From contig CAMKNF010000053.1 of NCBI GenBank assembly GCA_946414115.1, positions 1 through 10,912 on the forward strand: a stretch of DNA of 10,912 nt, read 5' to 3'. The notes below the pieces were generated by a model. That model was not told the origin of the DNA. It did no database searches and was given only the letters and a program-made list of their open reading frames with translations. Positions within the stretch are counted from its first letter, which is position 1, and each line of letters starts with the position of its first letter. Position numbers and translations under genes: made by a program. Shown in pieces: positions 1-6,026 of this stretch. The DNA is from an uncultured Ruminococcus sp. Lineage in GTDB: Bacteria > Bacillota > Clostridia > Oscillospirales > Acutalibacteraceae.

Positions 1-43
1 TACTTGATGGTGACTGGAGTTCAGACGTGTGCTCTTCCGATCT
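1..43. other. Illumina adapter (P7/read-1 side), not genomic
   Basis: Positions 10-43 match the reverse complement of the TruSeq read-1 read-through adapter: GTGACTGGAG at the left and GCTCTTCCGATCT at the right edge. Positions 1-9 fit one adapter base (T) followed by an 8-base index ACTTGATG; the index reading is inference. This is untrimmed library sequence, so genomic DNA begins at about 44. It also explains why the first gene breaks off without a stop codon. Confidence 0.97.
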
Positions 44-234
44 CTGGAAGAAGCATAAACAGGCATACCTTCAACTGTTCCGAAGCCTGCAACAACCTCG
101 GCAAAGCCTTCGCCTGATTTTGCAAACGCATCAATTTCACAAAAGCTTTCAGCGTCAAAGAACTCCGTAATTGTCTTGTAAGCGGAAGTTGAAGCAATTT
201 CAGCCTTTGCCTGATTGATTTTTTCAATACTCAT
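44..234 (-). CDS. Carboxyltransferase-domain protein, N-terminal fragment
   Basis: Only the first 63 codons plus two bases remain; the rest is lost at the adapter junction. The start ATG at 232-234 has a GGAGG site (243-247) with 8-nt spacing. The peptide opens MSIEKINQAKAEI, followed by FFDAESFCEIDAFAKSGEGF (about residues 25-44) and AGFGTVEGMPVY (49-60). This matches the N-terminus of biotin-dependent carboxyltransferases (acyl-CoA carboxylase beta or decarboxylase alpha subunits), where a 'DxxSFxEIDAF' segment precedes a 'G.GTV.G.PVY' strand. Such proteins move carboxyl groups between biotin and an acyl-CoA or oxo-acid. The acyl-CoA-binding and catalytic regions are outside the window, so the substrate cannot be assigned. 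It has its own promoter and is not part of the rluB operon. Confidence 0.72.
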
Positions 235-304
235 CTTAACATCCTCCAATACTATGTATTGAATACACGGTAACAGAATACCGCATACTAATTTTTCATT
301 TTAC

Positions 305-333
305 ATTATATCCTATCTTGAATAAAAGTACAA
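305..333 (-). promoter_or_regulatory. Sigma-A promoter for the carboxyltransferase gene
   Basis: On the minus strand the -35 TTGTAC (328-333) and a perfect -10 TATAAT (305-310) are separated by exactly 17 bases. Transcription should start near 298, giving a leader of about 64 nt before the ATG at 234. An A/T-rich tract lies just upstream of the -35. Confidence 0.75.
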
Positions 334-370
334 GAAAAAAGCTATGCATTTTTTCAACTTTGAACAGTTT

Positions 371-402
371 ATATATTTATTATAAGAAATAATAAAATAT
401 AT
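371..402. repeat. AT-only inverted repeat in intergenic region
   Basis: ATATATTTATTA (371-382) pairs with TAATAAAATATAT (390-402) apart from one bulged base. It lies between the rluB stop and the promoter at 305-333. The stem has no GC pairs, so it is weak as a terminator. It may only reflect base composition. Confidence 0.3.
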
Positions 403-462
403 TGTAAAATTGTAAGGTCAAATTTCTACTGAAATCTATAGATTTTTTCTGAAAAGAAAATA

Positions 463-496
463 ATTGTAAACATTAAATAGGTTTTCCGTTTACAAT
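463..496 (-). terminator. Possible terminator overlapping the rluB stop
   Basis: ATTGTAAAC (463-471) and GTTTACAAT (488-496) form a perfect 9-bp stem around a 16-nt loop. On the minus strand the stem contains the last rluB codons and stop, and is followed by the T-rich tract TATTTTCTTTTC. The stem is AT-rich and the loop large, so it is a weak candidate, but no better operon terminator is visible downstream. Confidence 0.35.
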
Positions 497-1219
497 AGGA
501 CTTGCAAGGAGCTTTTTAACCTCAATTTCCGTAAGGTCACGCCAGTCGCCCTGCTTTAACATTCCCATTTTTACACAACCGATTTGTGTGCGTTTCAGTC
601 TTGCAACCTCAAGTCCGACTGCGTCGCACATTCTGCGGATTTCACGGTTCTTGCCCTCGTGAAGCATCATTTCAAGGACGACTCTTCCCTGCTCCTTGTG
701 CAGAACGTGAACTCTTGCAGGTGCAGTCTTTTTGCCGTCAAGCTCAACGCCTGTTTCAAGCTTTACCAGCTGTTCCTCGTCAATTGACGGGCGTACAGTT
801 ACACGGTAGATTTTATACACTCCGTTTTTCGGGTGCATAACCTTGTTTGCAAAGTCGCCGTCGTTTGTCAGCACGAGCATTCCCTCGGAGTCTTTGTCGA
901 GTCTGCCGATGGGGTAAACCCTCTCGCCCACGTCCTTGACAAGCTCGGCTACGCATTTTCTGCCACGGTCATCGCTCATTGTGGTGATAAAGCCTCTTGG
1001 CTTGTTGAGCATAATATAGCGGAAGTGTGCCTTGGGCATAACGAGTCTTTTTCCTTTTACAAAGACCTTGTCGGCGGCTGTTACCTTGTCGCCGAGAATT
1101 GCAGTTTTGCCGTTTATCTTGACGTGACCGCCCAGAATCAGCTCCTCTGCCTTTCTTCGTGAAGCAACTCCGCATTGTGATATGAACTTCTGAAGTCTTA
1201 TAGGTTCGTTTTTAGCCAT
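473..1219 (-). CDS. rluB: 23S rRNA pseudouridine synthase, RluB/RsuA family
   Basis: The 248-residue product converts a specific uridine of rRNA to pseudouridine. An S4 RNA-binding domain covers about residues 7-50 (RLQKFISQCGVASRRKAEEL). The catalytic domain carries GRLDKDSEGMLVLTNDG at 105-121, whose Asp108 is the expected catalytic aspartate. KIYRV (136-140) and EGKNREIRRM (188-197) are the other family motifs, and nothing essential is missing. Length and architecture fit RluB of Gram-positive bacteria; specificity for 23S rather than 16S rRNA is inferred from family resemblance. The ATG overlaps the carboxypeptidase stop by 8 bases (ATGGCTAA), with only a weak AAGG site about 11 bases upstream, so translational coupling is likely. 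It is the last gene of the operon. Confidence 0.93.
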   Translation of the reverse strand: MAKNEPIRLQKFISQCGVASRRKAEELILGGHVKINGKTAILGDKVTAADKVFVKGKRLVMPKAHFRYIMLNKPRGFITTMSDDRGRKCVAELVKDVGERVYPIGRLDKDSEGMLVLTNDGDFANKVMHPKNGVYKIYRVTVRPSIDEEQLVKLETGVELDGKKTAPARVHVLHKEQGRVVLEMMLHEGKNREIRRMCDAVGLEVARLKRTQIGCVKMGMLKQGDWRDLTEIEVKKLLASPIVNGKPI

Positions 1220-2345
1220 ATGTAAACAAATCCTTTATCATTGTAAAAATATTTTTATTTTCTTTTTTAGAATTAATGCTGTCTACAGCAACTATTTTGT
1301 TTTCTTCAATCATTTTGCCGTTCAGACTATATTCAATCCTGCCGACGTTGTCGCCCTGCTTAATCGGTGTATAAAGAAAGCTGTCAAGGTAAATCTTTCT
1401 TTCAATTTTATCCTTGTCATCAGACGAAACGACGATTGAAACAGGCTTTTCTCCTGTTACCGTTACGCTGTCGCTTTCTCCTCCCACGCAGGGAACATCG
1501 GCAAAAAACGAGGTATCGTCAGAGGTATAGCAGGAATATTTTTCAAAACCATAGTTATAGAGCGAAATGTGGTCGTTCCAGTCGTTTCTGTCGTTCAGTG
1601 TTACACAGATAAGCGTTAAGCCGTCCTTTTTCGCCGCTGAAACAAGGCATCTTCCGGCTGACATTGTGTAGCCTGTCTTGCCGCCTATGCAATATTCATA
1701 CAGAGAAAGCAAGCGATTGTGATTTGAATAGGTTGTTTTTTTCGAGCTTGGATCAATAAATTCAACCGTTGCGTTCTTTTGCGAGGTGAGCTTTGCAAAG
1801 TCCTCGTTTTCAAGGGCGTAGGACATAAGCAAAGCCATATCGTAGGCGGTTGAGTAGTGATTATCGTCATCAAGTCCGCTCGGCGTTACAAAGTGGGTAT
1901 TCTTCATTCCGATTTGCTTTGCTCTCTTATTCATTTTATCGGCAAATTTTTCGGTACTCCCCGAAATTGTCAGAGCCGAAGCGTTTGCCGCATCGTTGCC
2001 CGACGCCATCATCATTCCTGAGGCAAGGTCTTTCAGCGTTACAACTTCGCCGACCTTTAGGTACATTGAACTGCCCTCGGCAATCATCTTTTCGCTGAAT
2101 TTTACTTTTTTGTTACGTGACGAAGCCTCCTCAAGCGCAAGCAAGGAAGTCATAATCTTTGTTGTGCTGGCAGGCTTCATCTTTTTATTCTCATTTTTTG
2201 AGCTGATAATTTGTCCGTTATCAGCGCAGTAAAGCACATAGGCTTCAGCCGAAACCTTAACTTTTGTATTATCTTCCGCCTTGACAGGAATTGAATATGC
2301 AAACACAAAAAGCACCGACAAAACTGCCGAAACAATCCTTTTCAT
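1212..2345 (-). CDS. D-alanyl-D-alanine carboxypeptidase (S11, PBP5/DacF type)
   Basis: The 377-residue serine DD-carboxypeptidase trims the terminal D-Ala from peptidoglycan stem peptides outside the membrane. The N-terminus (KRIVSAVLSVLFVFAYSIPVKA) is a signal peptide. All three active-site motifs of the penicillin-binding fold are present: S60-T-T-K63, S115-G-N117 and K223-T-G225. A beta-rich C-terminal domain follows (about 275-350), ending in a short amphipathic stretch (NIFTMIKDLF) that could touch the membrane, as in PBP5. I chose the ATG at 2343-2345 because it lies 7 bases from AGGAGG; the GTG two codons upstream abuts that site. DacF/DacB enzymes are often tied to sporulation, and the gerW neighbour agrees, but which paralogue this is remains open. 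Confidence 0.93.
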   Translation of the reverse strand: MKRIVSAVLSVLFVFAYSIPVKAEDNTKVKVSAEAYVLYCADNGQIISSKNENKKMKPASTTKIMTSLLALEEASSRNKKVKFSEKMIAEGSSMYLKVGEVVTLKDLASGMMMASGNDAANASALTISGSTEKFADKMNKRAKQIGMKNTHFVTPSGLDDDNHYSTAYDMALLMSYALENEDFAKLTSQKNATVEFIDPSSKKTTYSNHNRLLSLYEYCIGGKTGYTMSAGRCLVSAAKKDGLTLICVTLNDRNDWNDHISLYNYGFEKYSCYTSDDTSFFADVPCVGGESDSVTVTGEKPVSIVVSSDDKDKIERKIYLDSFLYTPIKQGDNVGRIEYSLNGKMIEENKIVAVDSINSKKENKNIFTMIKDLFTYG

Positions 2346-2352
2346 AAACACA

Positions 2353-2358
2353 CCTCCT
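2353..2358 (-). promoter_or_regulatory. Ribosome binding site fixing the carboxypeptidase start
   Basis: AGGAGG on the minus strand is 7 bases from the ATG at 2345 but only 1 base from the in-frame GTG at 2351, so the ATG is the start. A short stem (GCATA/TATGC, 2359-2372) sits directly upstream. Confidence 0.8.
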
Positions 2359-2401
2359 GCATATTTTTATGCCGAAAGAGGTTGTGTTATTACATTATGA
2401 A

Positions 2402-2833
2402 TCAGAGGTCGGTATCATCCATTGTGATTTCGGAAAAATCATCATCGGCTTTTGAATGCTTTTTCTTATCGTCCTTTTTGAAAATTTCCTTTACCTTGTC
2501 GATAACCTCGGGAATCATTCCGACAAGACGGTCGGGTGTGCCCTCAAACTTATCTACGGGAATCAGCTTTACATCGCCCTTGTAAACAGTGAGGAACGCA
2601 ACAGGCTGAATTGTTACGCCTGCGCCGCTGCCGCCGCCGAAGCAATCTTTATTCTCCTTCTTTGTAGGAAGGTCGGAACCTCCCGAAGCAAAGCCGTAGC
2701 TTACCTTTGAAACGGGAATGATTAACGTGCCGTCAGGTGAAGTAATCGGCTCTCCAACGATGGTGTTGACATCAATCATTTCCTTGATTTTATTCATTGT
2801 TGTGTCCATAAGGTTTCCAATCGGATGTTCCAT
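2402..2833 (-). CDS. gerW: GerW/YtfJ-family sporulation protein
   Basis: The 143-residue protein matches GerW (YtfJ), a forespore-associated protein linked to germination in Bacillus. Visible family features are MEHPIGNLMDTTMNKIKEMI at the N-terminus, the GEPITSPDGTLIIPVSKVSYG strand region (27-47), FASGGSD (48-54), a glycine-rich FGGGSGAGVTIQPVAFL segment (65-81), then VYKGDVKLIPVD (83-94). The C-terminus is lysine-rich, then acidic, and looks disordered. The molecular activity is not established. The start at 2831-2833 was chosen over an ATG two codons upstream because it is 7 bases from AAGGAG. It lies 11 bases after the DUF2953 gene, a pairing also known in Bacillus (ytfI/ytfJ). It supports a spore-forming host. 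Confidence 0.9.
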   Translation of the reverse strand: MEHPIGNLMDTTMNKIKEMIDVNTIVGEPITSPDGTLIIPVSKVSYGFASGGSDLPTKKENKDCFGGGSGAGVTIQPVAFLTVYKGDVKLIPVDKFEGTPDRLVGMIPEVIDKVKEIFKKDDKKKHSKADDDFSEITMDDTDL

Positions 2834-2840
2834 AATCATT

Positions 2841-2846
2841 CTCCTT
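2841..2846 (-). promoter_or_regulatory. Ribosome binding site of gerW
   Basis: AAGGAG on the minus strand overlaps the stop codon of the DUF2953 gene and stands 7 bases before the ATG at 2833. The ATG at 2839 would be almost touching it. The overlap suggests coupled translation. Confidence 0.75.
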
Positions 2847-3453
2847 AATTTTTCAAATCTATTAAAAGTTTTAATCCTTTAATTCCGTGTTTGATTACGA
2901 GCGCTAAAAGCCATAGTATTTTTATTCTTGCTTCAAGCTCCATATTTACCGCTGATTTTGCTTTCTCTTCAAAATCCGGTGAAATGTCAACTCCGTATTT
3001 TTTACAATTTACGGCACCGACAATTATCCCGAAAGCAGGATAAACAGCCGAACAGCAGTAGCCGTATTTTACTGCGGTATCTGCGGCGTCACTTCCTGCA
3101 ATACTTATGCTTAACAAAAGCTTTTTAACTATTATGTGCCTGAAAAAGTCTTTTAATGCACCGACTGCAAGGTCTGCAATCTTTTTTATCAAATCAAAGA
3201 GCCACGAAATGCCCTTTTCTTTAATAAGGCTTTCCTTTTTCGTCTCTTCACTTTTTTGTTCCTCGTCAGCTTTTTTCGGTTTCTTCTTTTTCTTCTTTTT
3301 CTTCGGCTTTGGTGGATAAAGTGAAAATTTTACAAAGCCGATTTTTAGAATACACCTGAAATTTTCATTATAGCTTGCTTTAAGCTTAACGGGCGTCAAA
3401 AGCAACAGAAATATTACAAGAAGGATTCCGAGCAAAATATACAACCAAAGCAA
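2845..3453 (-). CDS. DUF2953 membrane protein (YtfI-like), TTG start
   Basis: A 202-residue protein of unknown function. The first 20 residues form a strongly hydrophobic helix (LWLYILLGILLVIFLLLLT), then a short beta-like segment (VKLKASYNENFRCILKIGF). Residues 49-61 are a lysine block containing eight consecutive lysines (51-58), followed by a charged linker. The C-terminal half has a helix (KKLLLSISIAGSDAADTAVKYG), then AVYPAFGIIVGAV and a final helical region. This pattern and the position next to gerW match DUF2953/YtfI proteins of spore formers. No ATG is near the 5' end; a TTG at 3451-3453 sits 7 bases from GGAGG, while the TTG at 3457-3459 is too close. A role in spore envelope or germination is inference from linkage. 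Confidence 0.8.
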   Translation of the reverse strand: MLWLYILLGILLVIFLLLLTPVKLKASYNENFRCILKIGFVKFSLYPPKPKKKKKKKKPKKADEEQKSEETKKESLIKEKGISWLFDLIKKIADLAVGALKDFFRHIIVKKLLLSISIAGSDAADTAVKYGYCCSAVYPAFGIIVGAVNCKKYGVDISPDFEEKAKSAVNMELEARIKILWLLALVIKHGIKGLKLLIDLKN

Positions 3454-3460
3454 GGGCAAT

Positions 3461-3465
3461 CCTCC
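3461..3465 (-). promoter_or_regulatory. Ribosome binding site selecting a TTG start
   Basis: AAGGAGG on the minus strand (core 3461-3465) has 7-nt spacing to the TTG at 3451-3453, the only well-placed start for the DUF2953 gene. Confidence 0.7.
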
Positions 3466-3501
3466 TTTTTATAATAATCTGTTATATTCTATAACAACAG
3501 C

Positions 3502-3521
3502 GGACACGGCACACCGTGTCC
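3502..3521. repeat. GC-rich perfect hairpin in scpB-DUF2953 gap
   Basis: GGACACGG (3502-3509), loop CACA, CCGTGTCC (3514-3521): a perfect 8-bp stem followed by CTACGG. A second small dyad, GTTATA-TTC-TATAAC, lies at 3481-3495. On the operon strand the stem is followed by GCTGTTGTTATAG, which is not a U-tract, so it is not a classic terminator. It is much more GC-rich than its surroundings and resembles a REP-like hairpin; an mRNA processing or stability element is the alternative. There is only one copy in the window. Confidence 0.6.
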
Positions 3522-3548
3522 CTACGGCAGTGCATGAAGTATTTTATA

Positions 3549-4124
3549 TTAGTTATCAGCAACTGTATTTTCGGCAGTAGTTTCTTCCTTGGATTTATCT
3601 GTTTCTTCATTTTCGGTTTCGGGGAGCGGAGGTAATTCTTCAAGAGAATTAATATTAAAGCACCTTAAGAAATTCTCCGTTGTGCCGTAAAGCAAAGGTC
3701 GTCCGGGAAGCTCAAGCCTGCCCTTTTCCTCGACAAGTCCCTTTGCGGTAAGGCTTCCGATTACTCCGCTGCAATCAACGCCCCTTACCTGCTCAACAAA
3801 AGCCTTTGTTACGGGCTGATTGTAGGCAACAACAGCAAGCACCTCAAGAGCCGCCTGTGAAAGCGGAGTGTTTCTTCTTAAATCCATTACGGTACGAATC
3901 TGCGGAGCGTACTCCTTACAGGATACCATCTGATATGCATCGTCAAGCTTTATTATGGTTATTCCCCTGTTTGCGCTGTTGTAATCATCAATCAGTGCAG
4001 AAATGTGCTCTTCAGCCTGACTTTCGGTAATTTCAAGCGCCTGTGATATTCGTTTTGTTTCAACCGACGAGCCGTTTGCAAATAAAATCGCCTCAATTGC
4101 GGCTTTAATATTCAAATCAGCCAT
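3549..4124 (-). CDS. scpB: SMC-ScpAB condensin subunit ScpB
   Basis: The 191-residue kleisin-associated subunit works with ScpA and SMC in chromosome organisation and segregation on the nucleoid. The N-terminal winged helix (about 5-80) includes IKAAIEAILFANGSSVETKR. The second winged helix (about 85-155) carries the family core SQAALEVLAVVAYNQPVTK (89-107), then VRGVDCSGVIGSL and LELPGRPLLYGTTENFL. The last ~30 residues are a Glu/Thr-rich acidic tail, typical in kind though variable in sequence. The ATG shares its A with the scpA stop (TAATG) and has AGGAGG 7 bases upstream, so the two subunits are probably co-translated in balanced amounts. The length is normal and no defect is visible. Confidence 0.96.
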   Translation of the reverse strand: MADLNIKAAIEAILFANGSSVETKRISQALEITESQAEEHISALIDDYNSANRGITIIKLDDAYQMVSCKEYAPQIRTVMDLRRNTPLSQAALEVLAVVAYNQPVTKAFVEQVRGVDCSGVIGSLTAKGLVEEKGRLELPGRPLLYGTTENFLRCFNINSLEELPPLPETENEETDKSKEETTAENTVADN

Positions 4125-4846
4125 TACTGCACCTCCTTTTTGTTTTCAATCATATGTACAACGGCATTTTCGCCTGTGCCCTCAATTCTGATTCGCTTGC
4201 CCTTGACAAGCTCAAGCGTTGCAAGGAAGGTTGCTACAAGGTCGCTTTTGCCTTCGCACACCTCAAAAATCTCGTGATATTCAAGGCGTTTTCCGTGCCA
4301 CAGTCTACGCATCAGGTGAATTATCTTGCTGTTCACCGATACAATTTTATGTGATACAATTCCCGAAAAAGCCTTTTCAGACGGAGGAAGCTTGCGCTTT
4401 CCCCTGCCGACTGCGCTGACATATGCTTTTGCAATGTCCTCGCTCGGGTGGATTCTGCTGTAGGTAAGGTCAAATTCTACGGGAGAAGCCTCTCTGAAAT
4501 AAGTATCAAAGTCATAAATTCCGCCGAGCTTTGCAGCCATTTCACGGCAGACAGCGTATTCAAGAAGTTGTCCCGTAAGCTCCTTTTTAAGCTCCTGCGC
4601 CTCTTCCTCATACTTTGGCAATAGCATAACCGACTTGATATAGACAAGACGTGACGCCATTGTCAGGAACTCGGACGCAATATCCATCTGATCTTCCTGC
4701 ATACGGTTAATCTGCTCCATATACTGCTCTAACAGCTCGGAAATCTGAATATCGTAAATATCTATTTTATTTTTTGAAATCAAAGTAAGCAACAGGTCAA
4801 GCGGCCCTTCAAATACGGGCAGCTTATATTGCAGCTGCGTTTCCAT
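4124..4846 (-). CDS. scpA: SMC-ScpAB condensin kleisin subunit ScpA
   Basis: The 240-residue kleisin bridges the SMC head domains and recruits an ScpB dimer. The N-terminal signature YKLPVFEGPLDLLLTLISKN (7-26) and IDIYDIQISELLEQY are diagnostic, followed by ASEFLTMASRLVYIKSVMLL (57-76), the helical SMC-neck-binding region. The middle is a charged linker; the C-terminal winged helix includes EIFEVCEGKSDLVATFLATLELVK. AAGGAGG stands 7 bases before the ATG. It begins 16 bases after the site-2 protease stop and overlaps scpB by one base, so it sits mid-operon. Length is typical for Firmicutes. Confidence 0.96.
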   Translation of the reverse strand: METQLQYKLPVFEGPLDLLLTLISKNKIDIYDIQISELLEQYMEQINRMQEDQMDIASEFLTMASRLVYIKSVMLLPKYEEEAQELKKELTGQLLEYAVCREMAAKLGGIYDFDTYFREASPVEFDLTYSRIHPSEDIAKAYVSAVGRGKRKLPPSEKAFSGIVSHKIVSVNSKIIHLMRRLWHGKRLEYHEIFEVCEGKSDLVATFLATLELVKGKRIRIEGTGENAVVHMIENKKEVQ

Positions 4847-4862
4847 ATGCCGCCCTCCTTAA

Positions 4863-5549
4863 TCAGTGAATAAAAAGTCTGAACGGCAATGAAGAAAGCC
4901 AGGTTAATCCGTCAAGAATTCCGTTTGTTGCAAAGTTGAGCACGGGAGAAAGTACACCCATATAGATAAGCACAAAAATTGCTAAAAAGAAAATCTGCTG
5001 GTATCTGTAGAAGAAGTTTACAGCGCTCTCGGGCAGAAACAGGAAAAGCACCTTTGAACCGTCAAGCGGAGGAATCGGAATAAGGTTGAACACCGCAAGT
5101 CCGATATTGCACGAAATGTAGAAGCTTAAGAATGTCCTCACAAAGCCGCCAATGTCGGTAATTAAAAATCCGAAGGCAAGATAGAACAGTGCATTATAAA
5201 TAAGAAGTCCTGCAAAAGCCGCTACAAGGTTTGCAATCGGTCCCATAATTGCAGTTACAGCCATACCGACCTTTGGATTTTTAAAATTTCTCGGGTCTAC
5301 AGGAACGGGCTTTGCCCAGCCAAAGCCAAACAAAAGCAGACACAAAGCGCCCATAGGGTCAATGTGACTTAAAGGATTGAGCGAAAGTCTGCCTCTGTAC
5401 TTTATAGCCTTATCACCGAGCAGTGAAGCCGTAAAAGCGTGTGCCCACTCGTGAAACGGCAAAATAAGAAAGACAATCAGCAGAACTGCAAGTATTTCCG
5501 CTACAATTGAAGCAAAATCAAAATTACCTCTTAAAAGCTGAAAAAGCAT
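4863..5549 (-). CDS. Site-2 protease family (M50) membrane protein
   Basis: A 228-residue intramembrane metalloprotease homologue. The zinc site is intact: H33-E-W-A-H37 (HExxH) in the first core helix and D163-G within NLIPIPPLDG (155-164). Hydrophobic segments fall near 13-32, 64-78, 97-125, 135-160 and 183-203. It lacks the PDZ domain of RseP/RasP and matches the short YwhC-like M50 group often found next to scpA. Substrates of this group are mostly unknown, so its role here is not assigned. The start at 5547-5549 has GGAGG 6 bases upstream; a TTG 13 codons further up has no ribosome site and would read through the leader hairpin. It is the first gene of the operon, divergent from rpmB. 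Confidence 0.9.
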   Translation of the reverse strand: MLFQLLRGNFDFASIVAEILAVLLIVFLILPFHEWAHAFTASLLGDKAIKYRGRLSLNPLSHIDPMGALCLLLFGFGWAKPVPVDPRNFKNPKVGMAVTAIMGPIANLVAAFAGLLIYNALFYLAFGFLITDIGGFVRTFLSFYISCNIGLAVFNLIPIPPLDGSKVLFLFLPESAVNFFYRYQQIFFLAIFVLIYMGVLSPVLNFATNGILDGLTWLSSLPFRLFIH

Positions 5550-5555
5550 AATATT

Positions 5556-5560
5556 CCTCC
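5556..5560 (-). promoter_or_regulatory. Ribosome binding site fixing the site-2 protease start
   Basis: GGAGG on the minus strand, followed by AATATT and the ATG at 5549. Its first base also belongs to the foot of a small leader stem (5560-5575). Confidence 0.75.
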
Positions 5561-5598
5561 GAAATGATTGTTTCGATATAAGCGACAAGGGAGTCGCT
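5560..5598 (-). promoter_or_regulatory. Two small leader hairpins before the operon's first gene
   Basis: AGCGAC/GTCGCT (5581-5586 with 5593-5598, 6-nt loop) and CGAAA/TTTCG (5560-5564 with 5571-5575, 6-nt loop) lie in tandem in the predicted 5' leader. The second touches the Shine-Dalgarno. They could modulate translation or mRNA stability; neither has a U-tract and no riboswitch family was recognised. Confidence 0.35.
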
Positions 5599-5634
5599 CA
5601 CTATAGTCATAAAAAATAAATATACTTAAACTAT

Positions 5635-5663
5635 ATTATATATCAAACTGTTGCAAAAAACAA
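5635..5663 (-). promoter_or_regulatory. Probable promoter of the scpAB-rluB operon
   Basis: Minus strand: perfect -10 TATAAT (5635-5640), 17 bases, and a weak -35 TTGTTT (5658-5663, matching TTG only). It would give a leader of about 80 nt. The -10 is convincing; the -35 is poor, so an activator or another sigma factor is possible. Confidence 0.5.
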
Positions 5664-5686
5664 GTTAAGAAATTTTGAAAAAACAC

Positions 5687-5715
5687 TTGCAATTTCTTTG
5701 ATTTTCTGTTATTAT
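5687..5715 (+). promoter_or_regulatory. Promoter of rpmB
   Basis: -35 TTGCAA (5687-5692), 17-base spacer, -10 TATTAT (5710-5715). The start site would be near 5722, about 40 nt before the ATG. AGGAGG at 5747-5752 is a strong ribosome site, as expected for a ribosomal protein gene. Confidence 0.65.
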
Positions 5716-5761
5716 AACAAAGTTAGAAAAATTATTTGCAATTTTAAGGAGGTGCAGACGC

Positions 5762-5950
5762 ATGGCAAAATGTGAATTCTGCGGTAAGGATGTAAAGTTC
5801 GGCATCAAGGTATCTCACTCTCACAGACGTTCCAACAGAACATGGAAGCCCAACGTACAGCGTGTTAAGGCTATTGTTGACGGTTCTCCGAAGCGTGTAT
5901 ATGCTTGCACCCGTTGCTTACGTTCAGGTAAGGTTACCAGAGCTAACTAA
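5762..5950 (+). CDS. rpmB: 50S ribosomal protein L28, zinc-binding form
   Basis: The 62-residue L28 is a structural protein of the large ribosomal subunit. The core SHSHRRSNRTWKPNVQRV (18-35) is the bL28 signature. Cys4/Cys7 and Cys49/Cys52 (CEFC and CTRC) form a CxxC pair at each end, the 'C+' zinc-ribbon form. Firmicutes often also carry a cysteine-free copy used under zinc limitation, but none is in this window. It is the only intact gene on the plus strand, with its own promoter and terminator, and is divergent from the site-2 protease operon. Confidence 0.97.
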   Translation: MAKCEFCGKDVKFGIKVSHSHRRSNRTWKPNVQRVKAIVDGSPKRVYACTRCLRSGKVTRAN

Positions 5951-5970
5951 TTACTGATTACTAAATGAAA

Positions 5971-6001
5971 ACCGCTCCACTTTTGTGGGGCGGTATTTTT
6001 T
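5971..6001 (+). terminator. Rho-independent terminator of rpmB
   Basis: ACCGCTCCAC (5971-5980), loop TTTT, GTGGGGCGGT (5985-5994): a 10-bp stem with one G-T wobble, then ATTTTTT. On the minus strand the stem is followed by TTTTCATTT, so it may also stop leftward transcription from the VOC gene. Confidence 0.92.
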
Positions 6002-6026
6002 GTGCTTTTATTCTTATATTTTTATT

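Noticed and set aside
21..227. Minus-strand 68-residue reading frame at the left end
   Set aside because: It is out of frame with the carboxyltransferase fragment, lacks a ribosome site, and its last residues are translated adapter.
371..402. Terminator for rluB
   Set aside because: The stem contains only A-T pairs with a bulge, so it would be too unstable; kept only as an inverted repeat.
2349..2351. GTG start for the carboxypeptidase
   Set aside because: It abuts the AGGAGG site; the ATG two codons later has the correct spacing.
3502..3521. Rho-independent terminator after scpB
   Set aside because: The stem is good, but no U-tract follows on the operon strand, and the DUF2953 gene begins just downstream with no separate promoter visible.
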